In this document: one piece after another, positions 16,043 to 23,104 of the stretch
Layout: each line of letters opens with the position of its first letter
Position numbering within the stretch: the stretch's first letter is position 1
Assembly (NCBI RefSeq): GCF_001905905.1
Contig: NZ_LIVT01000009.1
Span: forward strand, 178,593-242,592
Direction: 5' to 3'
Source of the DNA: Streptomyces sp. CB02366
Lineage (GTDB): Bacteria; Actinomycetota; Actinomycetes; Streptomycetales; Streptomycetaceae
Length of the DNA: 64,000 nt
Notes under the pieces: model-generated
Database searches by the model: none
Told to the model about the DNA's origin: nothing
The model's input: only the letters and a program-made list of their open reading frames with translations
Made by a program: the position numbers and the translations under genes

Positions 16043-16237
16043 CGTGGTTCCTTCCGCTGGGTTGCCGGCCTTCGGGACCGCGCCGGGCCGATCCCGCGTC
16101 CGGCCGGCTGCGACACGGGAAGTGCCCGAAAGAGGTCTGGAGCTTCAGGGGAGCGGGCAGGAGGGCTGTTCCGGGCCCCGGCCCTGAAACTCGTTTCCCC
16201 TGAGATACCCATAAAACATGAATTGCTGTGAATAGCT

Positions 16238-16262
16238 GACTGATGCCCTTCTCCCGGGGTAT
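16238..16262 (+). promoter_or_regulatory. Sigma-B-type promoter for the DUF6479 gene
   Basis: GACT (16238-16241), a 15-nt spacer and GGGTAT (16257-16262) fit the Streptomyces sigma-B consensus GNNT-N14-16-GGGTAY. It sits only 9 nt before the ATG at 16272, which would make the message nearly leaderless. Pattern match only. Confidence 0.45.
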
Positions 16263-16271
16263 GCGCAAGAC

Positions 16272-16613
16272 ATGGATGTTCTGAATGGAGTCAATGCGGC
16301 CGAGCTTCCCGTGGCGGCCACGCTCGCGGACGGCACAGGAGCTCTCGGGCTCGCGCTGCCCCTCGTGGGGCTGGCCGTCGTCGCCCTGCTGATCGGCGGT
16401 TTCATCCTCACCAAGCGCAAGCACGACGCGGAACCGCCGCCGCCCCAGCCCCACGAGCAGCCGGAGAAGCCGGAGCAGCGCACGCACATCGAGCAGCGCG
16501 ACCCGCACTCCTCCGACCAGTTCCCCGCGGACGGCCACGCGCTGTCCCCGTACGAGCTGAAGGACCACGGCAACGGTCCGCTGCCGCCCGACGAGGAGCA
16601 GCCGCGCGGCTGA
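16272..16613 (+). CDS. DUF6479-type single-pass membrane protein
   Basis: A 113-residue protein with one transmembrane helix at about residues 25-47 (LGLALPLVGLAVVALLIGGFIL), a basic TKRKHD stop-transfer, then a Pro/Glu-rich cytoplasmic tail ending SPYELKDHGNG. This layout and the tail motif match the small Streptomyces family DUF6479. Function is unknown. The first half (MDVLNGVNAAEL...) is probably extracellular. A sigma-B-like promoter lies directly ahead and a very strong stem-loop follows, so it is probably monocistronic and stress-responsive. Confidence 0.72.
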   Translation: MDVLNGVNAAELPVAATLADGTGALGLALPLVGLAVVALLIGGFILTKRKHDAEPPPPQPHEQPEKPEQRTHIEQRDPHSSDQFPADGHALSPYELKDHGNGPLPPDEEQPRG

Positions 16614-16661
16614 CGGGTCCGGCCGAGCCGGCTCGGCCGGTCGGGGCGCCCCCTCATGGTT

Positions 16662-16717
16662 CCGGCCCTCATGGCTGTGGCCGCCCCGTCCGGGGCGGCC
16701 ACAGCCATGAGGGCCGG
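16662..16717. terminator. 27-bp perfect inverted repeat, 2-nt centre
   Basis: The 27-bp arms at 16662-16688 and 16691-16717 are perfect reverse complements, separated by TC. It lies 48 nt past the DUF6479 stop and 140 nt before the next plus-strand gene, so a terminator is the default reading. There is no U tract. Its length and perfection are unusual. Confidence 0.6.
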
Positions 16718-16857
16718 CGGCCTCGGCGGGTCTCTCCCCTCCGCGCTCCGGCCCGCGCGCGGGTTCCGCGTTTGCGGGACCGGGCCCGCCGGTCGACGCT
16801 GGTTGCTGGACCGCAGCGGTCGCGCAGGACGCCGCTGCTCGAAGAAGGCAGTGGACC

Positions 16858-17670
16858 ATGACCGGAAGCGACCCCCGTACGGCCTCCTCGGCGGCACCGC
16901 TGACCGGGCCGGCCGCACCGTGCTGGGTCACCCTGATGACCCGGGACCTGGAGAGCGCCCAGCTGTTCTACGGGCAGGTGCTGGGCTGGTCGTTCCGTCC
17001 GGGACGGCTCGGGGAGGAGTTCTCGGTCGCCCTCCGCGACGAGGTCCCGGTCGCCGGGGTCTTCGCCGTCTCCTCGGCCTACCAGGTCGCGGTGGCCTGG
17101 ACGCCGTACTTCGCGGTGGAGGACGCCAACGTGGCCGCCTCCCGGGTGCGCGAGCGCAGCGGGACCGTGGCGGTGGGGCCGCTCACGCTCGGCAAGGGGC
17201 GCGGGGTGCTGGCGTCGGACCGCGACGGGGCGTCCTTCGGCCTCTGGCAGCGCACCGCGCCCTCCGCGTCGGCGCCGGCCCCGGACGGCCACGCGCACGC
17301 CTGGCTGCGACTGCGCACCCGTGACGCCTTCGACGCGGCGATCTTCTACGGCGAGGTCCTCGACTGGGCGAGCGGGCGGCCGGGAGCCTGCGACGTGGCG
17401 TACGAGGTCGACGAGGTCATCGTGCGGTGCCAGGGGCATCCGCTGGCCCGGATCAGCTCGGGGGCCGTGGAGGCCGCGGTCGATCCCCTGGTGCGCCCGC
17501 ACTGGCAGGTCCAGTTCCCGGTGGCGGACCTGGCGGCGACGGTCGCCGCGGCCGAGCGGCACGGGGGCGCCGTCGTCGAGGACCGCGCCGGCTTCGCGGG
17601 CCCCGAGGTCACCCTGCGGGATCCGGACGGCGCGCTGTTCGCCGTCACCGAGGTGCTCAGCCCGGCCTGA
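16858..17670 (+). CDS. Two-domain VOC (glyoxalase/bleomycin-resistance fold) protein
   Basis: A 270-residue protein made of two VOC modules, about residues 20-125 (CWVTLMTRDLESAQLFYGQVLGW) and 145-268 (AHAWLRLRTRDAFDAAIFYGEVLDW ... VTLRDPDGALFAVTEV). Each has the FYGxVLxW signature. VOC enzymes form metal-binding pairs of beta-alpha-beta-beta-beta units and include glyoxalases, dioxygenases and antibiotic-binding proteins. Streptomyces has many two-module paralogs of unknown substrate. The usual metal His/Glu positions are not obvious in the first module. No operon partner is evident. Confidence 0.8.
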   Translation: MTGSDPRTASSAAPLTGPAAPCWVTLMTRDLESAQLFYGQVLGWSFRPGRLGEEFSVALRDEVPVAGVFAVSSAYQVAVAWTPYFAVEDANVAASRVRERSGTVAVGPLTLGKGRGVLASDRDGASFGLWQRTAPSASAPAPDGHAHAWLRLRTRDAFDAAIFYGEVLDWASGRPGACDVAYEVDEVIVRCQGHPLARISSGAVEAAVDPLVRPHWQVQFPVADLAATVAAAERHGGAVVEDRAGFAGPEVTLRDPDGALFAVTEVLSPA

Positions 17671-17685
17671 GCGGCGGACGGCCGT

Positions 17686-18228
17686 TCAGGCGTCCCCACG
17701 CCCGCGGGCGGACGGGGCGGCGCCGTCGTCCGCGGCGTTCTCGCGCGGGCCGGACCGCCCCTTGGCGATGGCCCAGAGCGGGAAGAGGAACCAGCAGGCC
17801 AGGAACCACAGGGCCATCGCGCCGACCAGCCAGAGGGCCAGCTGGTTGTGCAGGGCGACGCGCAGGATCAGCAGCAGCGTCGAGCACATCGTGCAGAAGA
17901 GCAGTCCCAGGCCGAGGACGGTCATCCGGGAGGCCCAGATCACGGTCTGCGGCTTCATCCGGCGGCCGGTGAGGAGCCGGTGGTACGAGACGGGGCCGAT
18001 GAGCGCGGCGGCGGTGGCCGAGCCCAGCATCACCGTCACCACGTAGATGTCCCGGTCGACGGGGCCCAGGTCCTCGAACCGGGACTGGAAGACCACCGCG
18101 AGCAGGAAGCCGAAGAGGATCTGCACCCCGGTCTGCGCGACGCGCAGCTCCTGGAGGAGTTCGGACCACTGCCGGTCCGCCCGCTCCTCCTGGGTCTCGT
18201 CCCGGCCTCTGCCCCTGGTCTCCGACAT
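17686..18228 (-). CDS. DUF6328-type four-helix membrane protein
   Basis: A 180-residue integral membrane protein with four likely helices: about residues 35-52 (VQILFGFLLAVVF), 62-80, 96-116 (MTVLGLGLLFCTMCSTLLLI) and 130-152 (LALWLVGAMALWFLACWFLF). The N-terminus is charged with an RADRQWSELLQELRVAQTGVQ helix, the recognisable start of DUF6328 proteins. The function is unknown. It converges with the VOC gene (16-nt gap). The ATG at 18226-18228 follows GAGGAG. Confidence 0.72.
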   Translation of the reverse strand: MSETRGRGRDETQEERADRQWSELLQELRVAQTGVQILFGFLLAVVFQSRFEDLGPVDRDIYVVTVMLGSATAAALIGPVSYHRLLTGRRMKPQTVIWASRMTVLGLGLLFCTMCSTLLLILRVALHNQLALWLVGAMALWFLACWFLFPLWAIAKGRSGPRENAADDGAAPSARGRGDA

Positions 18229-18454
18229 CGACGCTCTCCTCGTCTCGAAACGACCGGGCGCATTGATACACCCGTTCGACCGGAACTACAGGTGCCCCGG
18301 AGGGAGGGGTCCAATCCCGCCGGGTGGGGCGGCCGTTCACCCCCTCGCCCCGGCCGTCCCGCGCGGTTATGATCACCGCACGGCATCGCGCGTCGGTCAC
18401 CGTCCGGGTGAGGCGTGGAGGTAGCCCGTGAGATGCCCTTGGAGGCATTCCACC

Positions 18455-18835
18455 GTGTCAGTCGAGTTGAACCACACGATCGTCCATTGCCGGGACAACC
18501 GCGAGTCCGCCGCGTTCTTCGCGGATCTGCTGGATCTGACGGTCGGAGAGGCGTGGGGTCCGTTCATCCCGGTCGTCCTCGCCAACCACGTCACCCTGGA
18601 TTTCGCGACGGTCCCCGCTGATTCGATCGTTCCGCAGCACTACGCCTTCCTCATCTCCGAAGCGGAGTTCGACGCCGCGTTCGCGAGGATCAAGGCGCGG
18701 GGAATCGAGTTCTACGCCGATCCGCAGCGGAAGCTGCCCGGCGAGATCAACCGCAACGACGGCGGCCGGGGCGTGTATTTCCCCGACCCCGGCGGCCACT
18801 GGCTGGAGCTGATCACCCGCCCGTACGGCGGCTGA
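18455..18835 (+). CDS. VOC family protein (single domain)
   Basis: A 126-residue VOC-fold protein. I chose the GTG at 18455, giving SVELNHTIVHCRDN at the N-terminus, because GGAGG lies 9 nt upstream; earlier in-frame codons add a non-conserved segment. It has HTIVHC with a candidate metal His, FFADLLDLTVGE, and VYFPDPGGHWLELI with the terminal Glu ligand. Members bind a divalent metal and include glyoxalase I, fosfomycin/bleomycin resistance proteins and dioxygenases. The ligand is unknown. A strong hairpin follows. Confidence 0.82.
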   Translation: MSVELNHTIVHCRDNRESAAFFADLLDLTVGEAWGPFIPVVLANHVTLDFATVPADSIVPQHYAFLISEAEFDAAFARIKARGIEFYADPQRKLPGEINRNDGGRGVYFPDPGGHWLELITRPYGG

Positions 18836-18863
18836 CCGCCGCCGGGAGCCCCCCGTACGGAAC

Positions 18864-18892
18864 GGGCCCGGCCGCACATCGCGGCCGGGCCC
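18864..18892. terminator. Stem-loop between convergent VOC and GNAT genes
   Basis: GGGCCCGGCCGC (18864-18875) and GCGGCCGGGCCC (18881-18892) form a perfect 12-bp stem with a 5-nt loop. It lies between two convergent stop codons and probably works in both directions. Confidence 0.65.
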
Positions 18893-18912
18893 TCGCCGTG
18901 CGGGGTGCGGGC

Positions 18913-19356
18913 TCAGCCGACGCGGAGCAGGAGTTCGGGCCGGTCCCACAGCACCGCGGGCGGATCGGCCGGGACCGTGCCGACGGGTTCGGCGCCGACG
19001 CTCAGGTAGAAGCCCTCGGCGGGCGGGTGGGAGACGATCCGGACGCCCGTGAGCCCCTGGCCGCGGGCCTCCTGGCACAGATGGGCGGCGAGCAGACGGC
19101 CGATGCCGCGCCCCTGGGCCGCGTCGGCGACGAACATCAGGTCCAGCTCGGGCGGGTCGAGAACCAGCGCGTAGAAGCCGAGGACCCGGCCCGTCCCGTC
19201 GTCCTCGGCGACGAAGACCCGGTGCGTCTCGACGTAGTCCGGCCCGACCCGGTAGCCCTCGACCATCGGCGCGTACGGTCCCTCGTAGGCGCGTGAGGCG
19301 CGGACCAGCCGGGTCAGCCGTCCGGCGTCGGCCGCCGCGGCCCGGCGTACCGTCAC
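18913..19356 (-). CDS. GNAT-family N-acetyltransferase
   Basis: A GCN5-related acetyltransferase of about 147 residues, with the acetyl-CoA motif QGRGIGRLLAAHL and the later GFYLSVGAEPVG segment. The start is uncertain. I use the GTG at 19354-19356 (TVRRAAAADAG), where the GNAT fold begins; in-frame ATGs lie upstream but add only an Arg-rich tail with no good ribosome site. The acceptor substrate is unknown. It is 88 nt downstream of the DUF1992 gene on the same strand. Confidence 0.8.
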   Translation of the reverse strand: MTVRRAAAADAGRLTRLVRASRAYEGPYAPMVEGYRVGPDYVETHRVFVAEDDGTGRVLGFYALVLDPPELDLMFVADAAQGRGIGRLLAAHLCQEARGQGLTGVRIVSHPPAEGFYLSVGAEPVGTVPADPPAVLWDRPELLLRVG

Positions 19357-19444
19357 CGCGGGGCACCGTGGAGCGCGCCCGCCTCGCCGCCCCGGCCTTC
19401 TCGATCCCATACGGCGAGTATGGGGCACCGGGAGGCGGGCGGGT

Positions 19445-19849
19445 TCAGGCCGGCCGTCGTTCCTCGCGCCAGCGGCGTACGGCCGCCTCCACGTCGAAGG
19501 GGGCCACCCGGAGCGGCGGGCCCTGGGGAGGCATCCGCAGCGCCCGCTCGATCTTCTCGTTGACCTCGGTCAGGATGCGCCGCACCTCCGCCTCGCTGCG
19601 GGCGGCGGAGACGGCGCCGGGGACGTCCTCCACCTCCTTGCGCAGGGCCAGCGCGGGCGGCAGCGTCGACACGCCCTCCCGCCGCATCTTCTGCTTGATC
19701 CACCAGGCTTCGTCGTACGGGCGCTCCAGGCCGTCGATCGGCTTGCCGAACCCCGGCAGCCGGGAGAAGTCGCCGCGCTGCTCCGCCTCGTTGATCTGCC
19801 GCTCGACCCAGGACTCGAAACCCACCCCGGGCGGCTTCCGCTCCGTCAT
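19445..19849 (-). CDS. DUF1992 (DnaJ-homologue subfamily C28 conserved domain) protein
   Basis: A 134-residue soluble protein. The family signature is at the N-terminus: ERQINEAEQRGDF followed by LPGFGKPI and WWIKQKMRREG. This is the conserved domain found alone in bacteria and in eukaryotic DNAJC28. The biochemical role is not established. The ATG at 19847-19849 has GGAGGG upstream. It may be co-transcribed with the GNAT gene that follows. Confidence 0.85.
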   Translation of the reverse strand: MTERKPPGVGFESWVERQINEAEQRGDFSRLPGFGKPIDGLERPYDEAWWIKQKMRREGVSTLPPALALRKEVEDVPGAVSAARSEAEVRRILTEVNEKIERALRMPPQGPPLRVAPFDVEAAVRRWREERRPA

Positions 19850-19930
19850 GGCACATCCCTCCGACCCACCGCCGGCCCCGTCGGTTCCACCCTACCCAGC
19901 GCGTCCACGGGGCCGGGTCGGAGCGGGGCC

Positions 19931-19955
19931 GCCTCGAACAGCGATCCGGGGGTAC
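19931..19955 (+). promoter_or_regulatory. Sigma-B-type promoter for the tandem paralog pair
   Basis: GCCT (19931-19934), 15-nt spacer, GGGTAC (19950-19955) match GNNT-N15-GGGTAY exactly. It lies about 112 nt upstream of the GTG at 20068. Pattern match only, but it is the second such site in 4 kb. Confidence 0.5.
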
Positions 19956-20067
19956 ACGAACTCCTGCACGCAGCCCGGCGGCCGTCGCCGGGCCCGGACC
20001 GAGAGGGGCTGAACACTGTGCGACAGCAGAGCTACGTACCGGCCGACGAACGTTGGGGGCGGTAGCC

Positions 20068-20637
20068 GTGACGACAGCGATCATCATCGTCGCCGTGGTC
20101 GTCGTGGCGGCCATCGCCGCGTTCCTGCTGCTGCGCGGGCGCACGGCCGGCGGCCGGGGACTGCGCAGCCGTTTCGGACCGGAGTACGACCGCGTCGTCG
20201 CCCGGCACAGCGGTGACACCAAGGCGGCCGAGCGGGAGCTCGAGGACCGGGTGAAGCGCCACGGGCACCTCGAGGAACGACCGCTGACCGAGGAGGCCCG
20301 CGCACGCTACGCCGACCGCTGGGCGAGCACCCAGGAACTGTTCGTCGAGTCGCCGGAGCGGTCGCTGGCCGAGGCCGACACGCTGCTGGCCGATCTGGCG
20401 CGGGAGCGCGGCTTCCCCGAGGGCGACGACCGGGACGACGCGCTCTCCGTCCACCACGGCGCGCACGTCCACGGCTACCGGCGCGTGCGCTCCGCGCGCA
20501 ACGGGACGGCCGGCACCGAGGAGATGCGCGAGGCGCTGATGGACGCCCGCGACCTCTTCGCCTCGCTCCTCGCGGACGGCGGGTCGCAGCGCGCACACGG
20601 CAACGGACATCTGGTGAAGGGACATCGCGCATCATGA
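20068..20637 (+). CDS. Membrane-anchored protein, first of a tandem paralog pair
   Basis: A 189-residue protein with an N-terminal membrane anchor (residues 3-22, TAIIIVAVVVVAAIAAFLLL) and a cytoplasmic or extracellular helical domain: FGPEYDRVVARHSGDTKAAEREL, then RYADRWASTQELFVESPERSLAEADTLLADL and EEMREALMDARDLFASLL. The last part is repeated in the next protein. This arrangement is common in Streptomyces as uncharacterised secreted/membrane proteins. The GTG at 20068 was chosen over the TTG 15 nt earlier because GGGGGCGG lies at a normal distance. It overlaps the next gene by ATGA. Confidence 0.7.
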   Translation: MTTAIIIVAVVVVAAIAAFLLLRGRTAGGRGLRSRFGPEYDRVVARHSGDTKAAERELEDRVKRHGHLEERPLTEEARARYADRWASTQELFVESPERSLAEADTLLADLARERGFPEGDDRDDALSVHHGAHVHGYRRVRSARNGTAGTEEMREALMDARDLFASLLADGGSQRAHGNGHLVKGHRAS

Positions 20638-21269
20638 CGCAGGCACCGAACGACAGGACGAACCCGCCCGGCGGCTCCGGCCTCCCCGAGGGCGCCGGAC
20701 CGATCGACACGGGCACGCCCGTCAGGCGGCCGGCCGCGCCCGGGACGGCCACGAGGACCGTCACGGGCAGGGAGAAGGCGGCGGAGCCGATGGAGAAGCC
20801 CGCCGCGGCCCCCGCGACCGGGGCCGGCCCCCTCTCCCCCCACGCGCCCGGGCCCGCTTCCGGCCCCCCGGCCCCGGACGCGCCCGCACCGGTCCCCCCG
20901 GCCCACGACGCGGCGGCGGACCCCCGGACCGCTCCCGGCCCGGGAGCCGGACCCGCCTCCCCCGGGGGCCACGTCGAGGACGGTCCGCGCGCCGGACGCC
21001 CGCTGTTCGCCCCGGAGCAGCGGGAGGCGTTCGCCGCCCGCATCCAGCAGGCCGTCACCGGGTTCGTGGAGGACCCGCGCCGGGCCGTGCGGGACGCCGA
21101 CGCCACGTTCGAGGAGGTCGTCGCGGACCTGGAGGCCGCCCTGCGGGAACGCGGGCGGAAGCTGCGCGCGGGGAAGGGCGAGGACGCTCCGGCGGCGGCG
21201 GAGACCGAGGACCTGCGGATCGCCCTCCAGCACTACCGGGATCTGACCGAACGGCTCGTACGTCTGTAG
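20634..21269 (+). CDS. Pro/Ala-rich protein with the same C-terminal domain, second of the pair
   Basis: A 211-residue protein. Residues 1 to about 115 are low-complexity, rich in Pro, Ala and Gly and probably disordered. Residues about 120-211 form a helical domain: RIQQAVTGFVEDPRRAVRDADATFEEVVADL and TEDLRIALQHYRDLTERLV. These align with the matching segments of the preceding protein, so the two arose by duplication and differ in how they are localised (membrane-anchored versus soluble). ATGA overlap means translational coupling. Function unknown; a shared helical dimerisation domain is a possibility. Confidence 0.68.
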   Translation: MTQAPNDRTNPPGGSGLPEGAGPIDTGTPVRRPAAPGTATRTVTGREKAAEPMEKPAAAPATGAGPLSPHAPGPASGPPAPDAPAPVPPAHDAAADPRTAPGPGAGPASPGGHVEDGPRAGRPLFAPEQREAFAARIQQAVTGFVEDPRRAVRDADATFEEVVADLEAALRERGRKLRAGKGEDAPAAAETEDLRIALQHYRDLTERLVRL

Positions 21270-21278
21270 CCGGGGTCC

Positions 21279-21335
21279 GAGGCGCTGTCGTCGAACTGCC
21301 GCCTGCCGGGCGACCACGGTGGTGACGACCGGCCC
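21279..21335. repeat. Intergenic stem-loop repeat, copy 3 (degraded)
   Basis: The interior (CTGTCGTCGAACTGCCGCC, then GCCGGGCGAC) matches the copy at 31058-31114 almost base for base, but both outer arms carry substitutions (GGCGC for GGGCC; GACGACC for GACGACA). It directly follows the stop of the gene ending at 21269. Confidence 0.6.
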
Positions 21336-21344
21336 TGGGCGGAC

Positions 21345-21391
21345 GAAGGGGCCGGTGCGGCCAGGGGACTCCTGGCCGCACCGGCCCCTTC
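21345..21391. terminator. 21-bp stem bidirectional terminator
   Basis: Perfect 21-bp arms (21345-21365 and 21371-21391) with a 5-nt loop GGACT lie between the convergent genes ending at 21269 and 21407. Confidence 0.7.
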
Positions 21392-21406
21392 GCGCGCCCG
21401 CCCGTC

Positions 21407-22204
21407 TCAGCCGCGGACCACCAGGTCCTCGCGCAACCGCTCCAGTACGGGGGCGGGCACGCCCAGTCCGTCGCGCACATAGCCGTCGAGGCCGCCCCAC
21501 CGCTCGTCCATGGCGTCGAGGGCCATGTCCAGGTAGCGGGGGCGGACCTCGATGATCGCGGCGGCGACGGCGGGGTCGCCGCCGCGATCGAGGAACTGCG
21601 CCACCTGCGGGGCGAACGCCGCCCGTACGGCCGGGTTGACTCCGAGGAAATCCGCCCGGACCGTGGCGCGGGGCGCTCCGAGGACCATCAGCAGCACGGC
21701 CGCCGCCCAGCCGGTGCGGTCCTTGCCCGCCGTGCAGTGGAAGAGCACCGGACGGGCGCGGGCGTCGGCGGCGGTCTCCAGGAAGGCCCGGTAGGCGGCG
21801 GCCGCTCCGGGCGAGAGGACCATCTTGCGGTAGGTCTCGGCGAACAGCTCCTCGGCACGGCCGCCGCCGAGCGTCCGTTCCGCCTCGGCCGGGTCGGCGA
21901 GCAGGGAGCGCAGCCGGGCGGGCGCGACGCCGGGGTGGTCGCCCAGCACGTCGGCGACGAAGAGCCGGGACCGGACCGGCAGCCGGTCCGGGGCCCACCG
22001 GCGCTCGTCGGCGGTGCGCAGGTCCACGACGGTGCGGACGCCGAGCGCGAAGACCGCCCGGTCGTTCTCCGGGTCGAGTTCGCTCAACTGGCCCGAGCGG
22101 AAGAGGACGCTCTGGCGCACCCGGCGGTCACGGCCCAGGGCGATGCCGCCCAGGTCGCGCAGATTGACAACGGTGGAGGCCGGAACGGTCCGGGCGGTCT
22201 GCAC
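21407..22204 (-). CDS. Tyrosine-protein phosphatase (PtpB-like)
   Basis: A 265-residue protein of the bacterial PtpB/IphP-type tyrosine and lipid phosphatases. The P-loop is HCTAGKDRTGW, giving Cys157 and Arg163 (C-x5-R). An N-terminal VVNLRDLGG and VLFRSGQLSEL segment is typical of the family, as is the C-terminal YLDMALDAMDERWGGLDGYVRDGLG. It dephosphorylates phosphotyrosine and in some relatives phosphoinositides. The GTG at 22202-22204 has AGAGG about 10 nt upstream; the open frame reaches 22447 but loses coding character. No signal peptide. Confidence 0.85.
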   Translation of the reverse strand: MQTARTVPASTVVNLRDLGGIALGRDRRVRQSVLFRSGQLSELDPENDRAVFALGVRTVVDLRTADERRWAPDRLPVRSRLFVADVLGDHPGVAPARLRSLLADPAEAERTLGGGRAEELFAETYRKMVLSPGAAAAYRAFLETAADARARPVLFHCTAGKDRTGWAAAVLLMVLGAPRATVRADFLGVNPAVRAAFAPQVAQFLDRGGDPAVAAAIIEVRPRYLDMALDAMDERWGGLDGYVRDGLGVPAPVLERLREDLVVRG

Positions 22205-22322
22205 GATGAACTGCCTCTTTCCCCGAGGAAATCCAGGAATTCCCCATATCAGGATCAACGTCGGTCGCGGGTGGGGCCCGGTGCCGGAGACGCGGTCCGG
22301 CCGCCCGGGCGCCGGAAGGAGC

Positions 22323-22835
22323 TCAGTCCGACAGGAGTCTGGTCTTCTGCTCCACGAACTCGTCGTCGCTGAGGATCTCGCGCTTCCACAGGTCGGCGAG
22401 GCGCTCCAGGCGGTCGATGATGTCGTCGCCGTCGGCCCCCTCCCCACCGGTCCCGGGACCGAGGCGTTCGTGCGCGACGAGGACGCCGCCCGCCTCGCGG
22501 ACCGCGCGGGCCGCTTCCGTGCTCCACCGGTCCTCCCGGACGACGATCGCGGCGACGTCCCCGGCGGGCACCCTCTCGTCGAGCAGGTCGAGGTCCTGGG
22601 GGCTCAGCGTCGCGGCGTCGCCGCCGTCCGCGTCCACGGGGACCGCTCCTCCGGTGTCCAGCGCCCGCAGTTCCACCTGGGCCGGTGCGCCGCCCCCGGG
22701 CCGGTGGACGAAAGCCAGATCGGCGGCCCCTACGGCGCCGGAGGACACCGCTCGGGCGAGGGCGGGGGCGATCGACCCGGTGAAGCTGCTGCCGGGGAAG
22801 GCGATGACGAGGTACTCCACAGGTCCGACGGCCAC
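22323..22835 (-). CDS. DUF6325-like protein with C-terminal SHOCT domain
   Basis: A 170-residue protein. The N-terminal part (VGPVEYLVIAFPGSSFTGSIAPAL) is the opening of the DUF6325 family, and the last 30 residues (RLERLADLWKREILSDDEFVEQKTRLL) are a SHOCT oligomerisation motif. Such proteins are frequent in actinomycetes and have no established function. The GTG at 22833-22835 follows GGAGAGGA. Divergent from mutA across a 269-nt region that is A/T-richer than its surroundings and probably holds both promoters. Confidence 0.75.
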   Translation of the reverse strand: MAVGPVEYLVIAFPGSSFTGSIAPALARAVSSGAVGAADLAFVHRPGGGAPAQVELRALDTGGAVPVDADGGDAATLSPQDLDLLDERVPAGDVAAIVVREDRWSTEAARAVREAGGVLVAHERLGPGTGGEGADGDDIIDRLERLADLWKREILSDDEFVEQKTRLLSD

Positions 22836-23092
22836 GGTCGCGTCCTCTCCGTGTCCCGGCGGCCGTGGGCACGCCGGGGTGGATACGGGCATTCCAGGGA
22901 TGGCATAACAAATCAGGAAACTACGCACATAATATGCATCGCTGGTCCGATTCATCCCGATGTCGCGACCCGTCGTGTTGCCCGTCACCGGGCGGTCCCA
23001 CCGGTTACGCGACCGTGTGTAAAGGATCAAGTGCATCTCCGCGAGGGCAAGGTCACAGCCCGGGCCCCTGCTGCTCTTTCCGCGCCCTGCCC

Positions 23093-23104
23093 TAGCATCT
23101 GAGC
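23093..23104 (+). promoter_or_regulatory. Possible -10 box for a leaderless mutA transcript
   Basis: TAGCAT at 23093-23098 ends 6 nt before the mutA ATG at 23105, and no Shine-Dalgarno sequence is visible upstream. That spacing would start transcription at or next to the ATG. The -35 region is not convincing. Confidence 0.3.

Noticed and set aside
16205..16230. ATACCC on the plus strand as a reverse-strand sigma-B -10 box
   Set aside because: No ANNC at the required 14-16 nt spacing, so no matching -35 for a minus-strand promoter.
22836..23104. Possible cobalamin riboswitch ahead of mutA
   Set aside because: No B12-box-like sequence or typical long structured leader is visible, and the transcript may start at the ATG itself.
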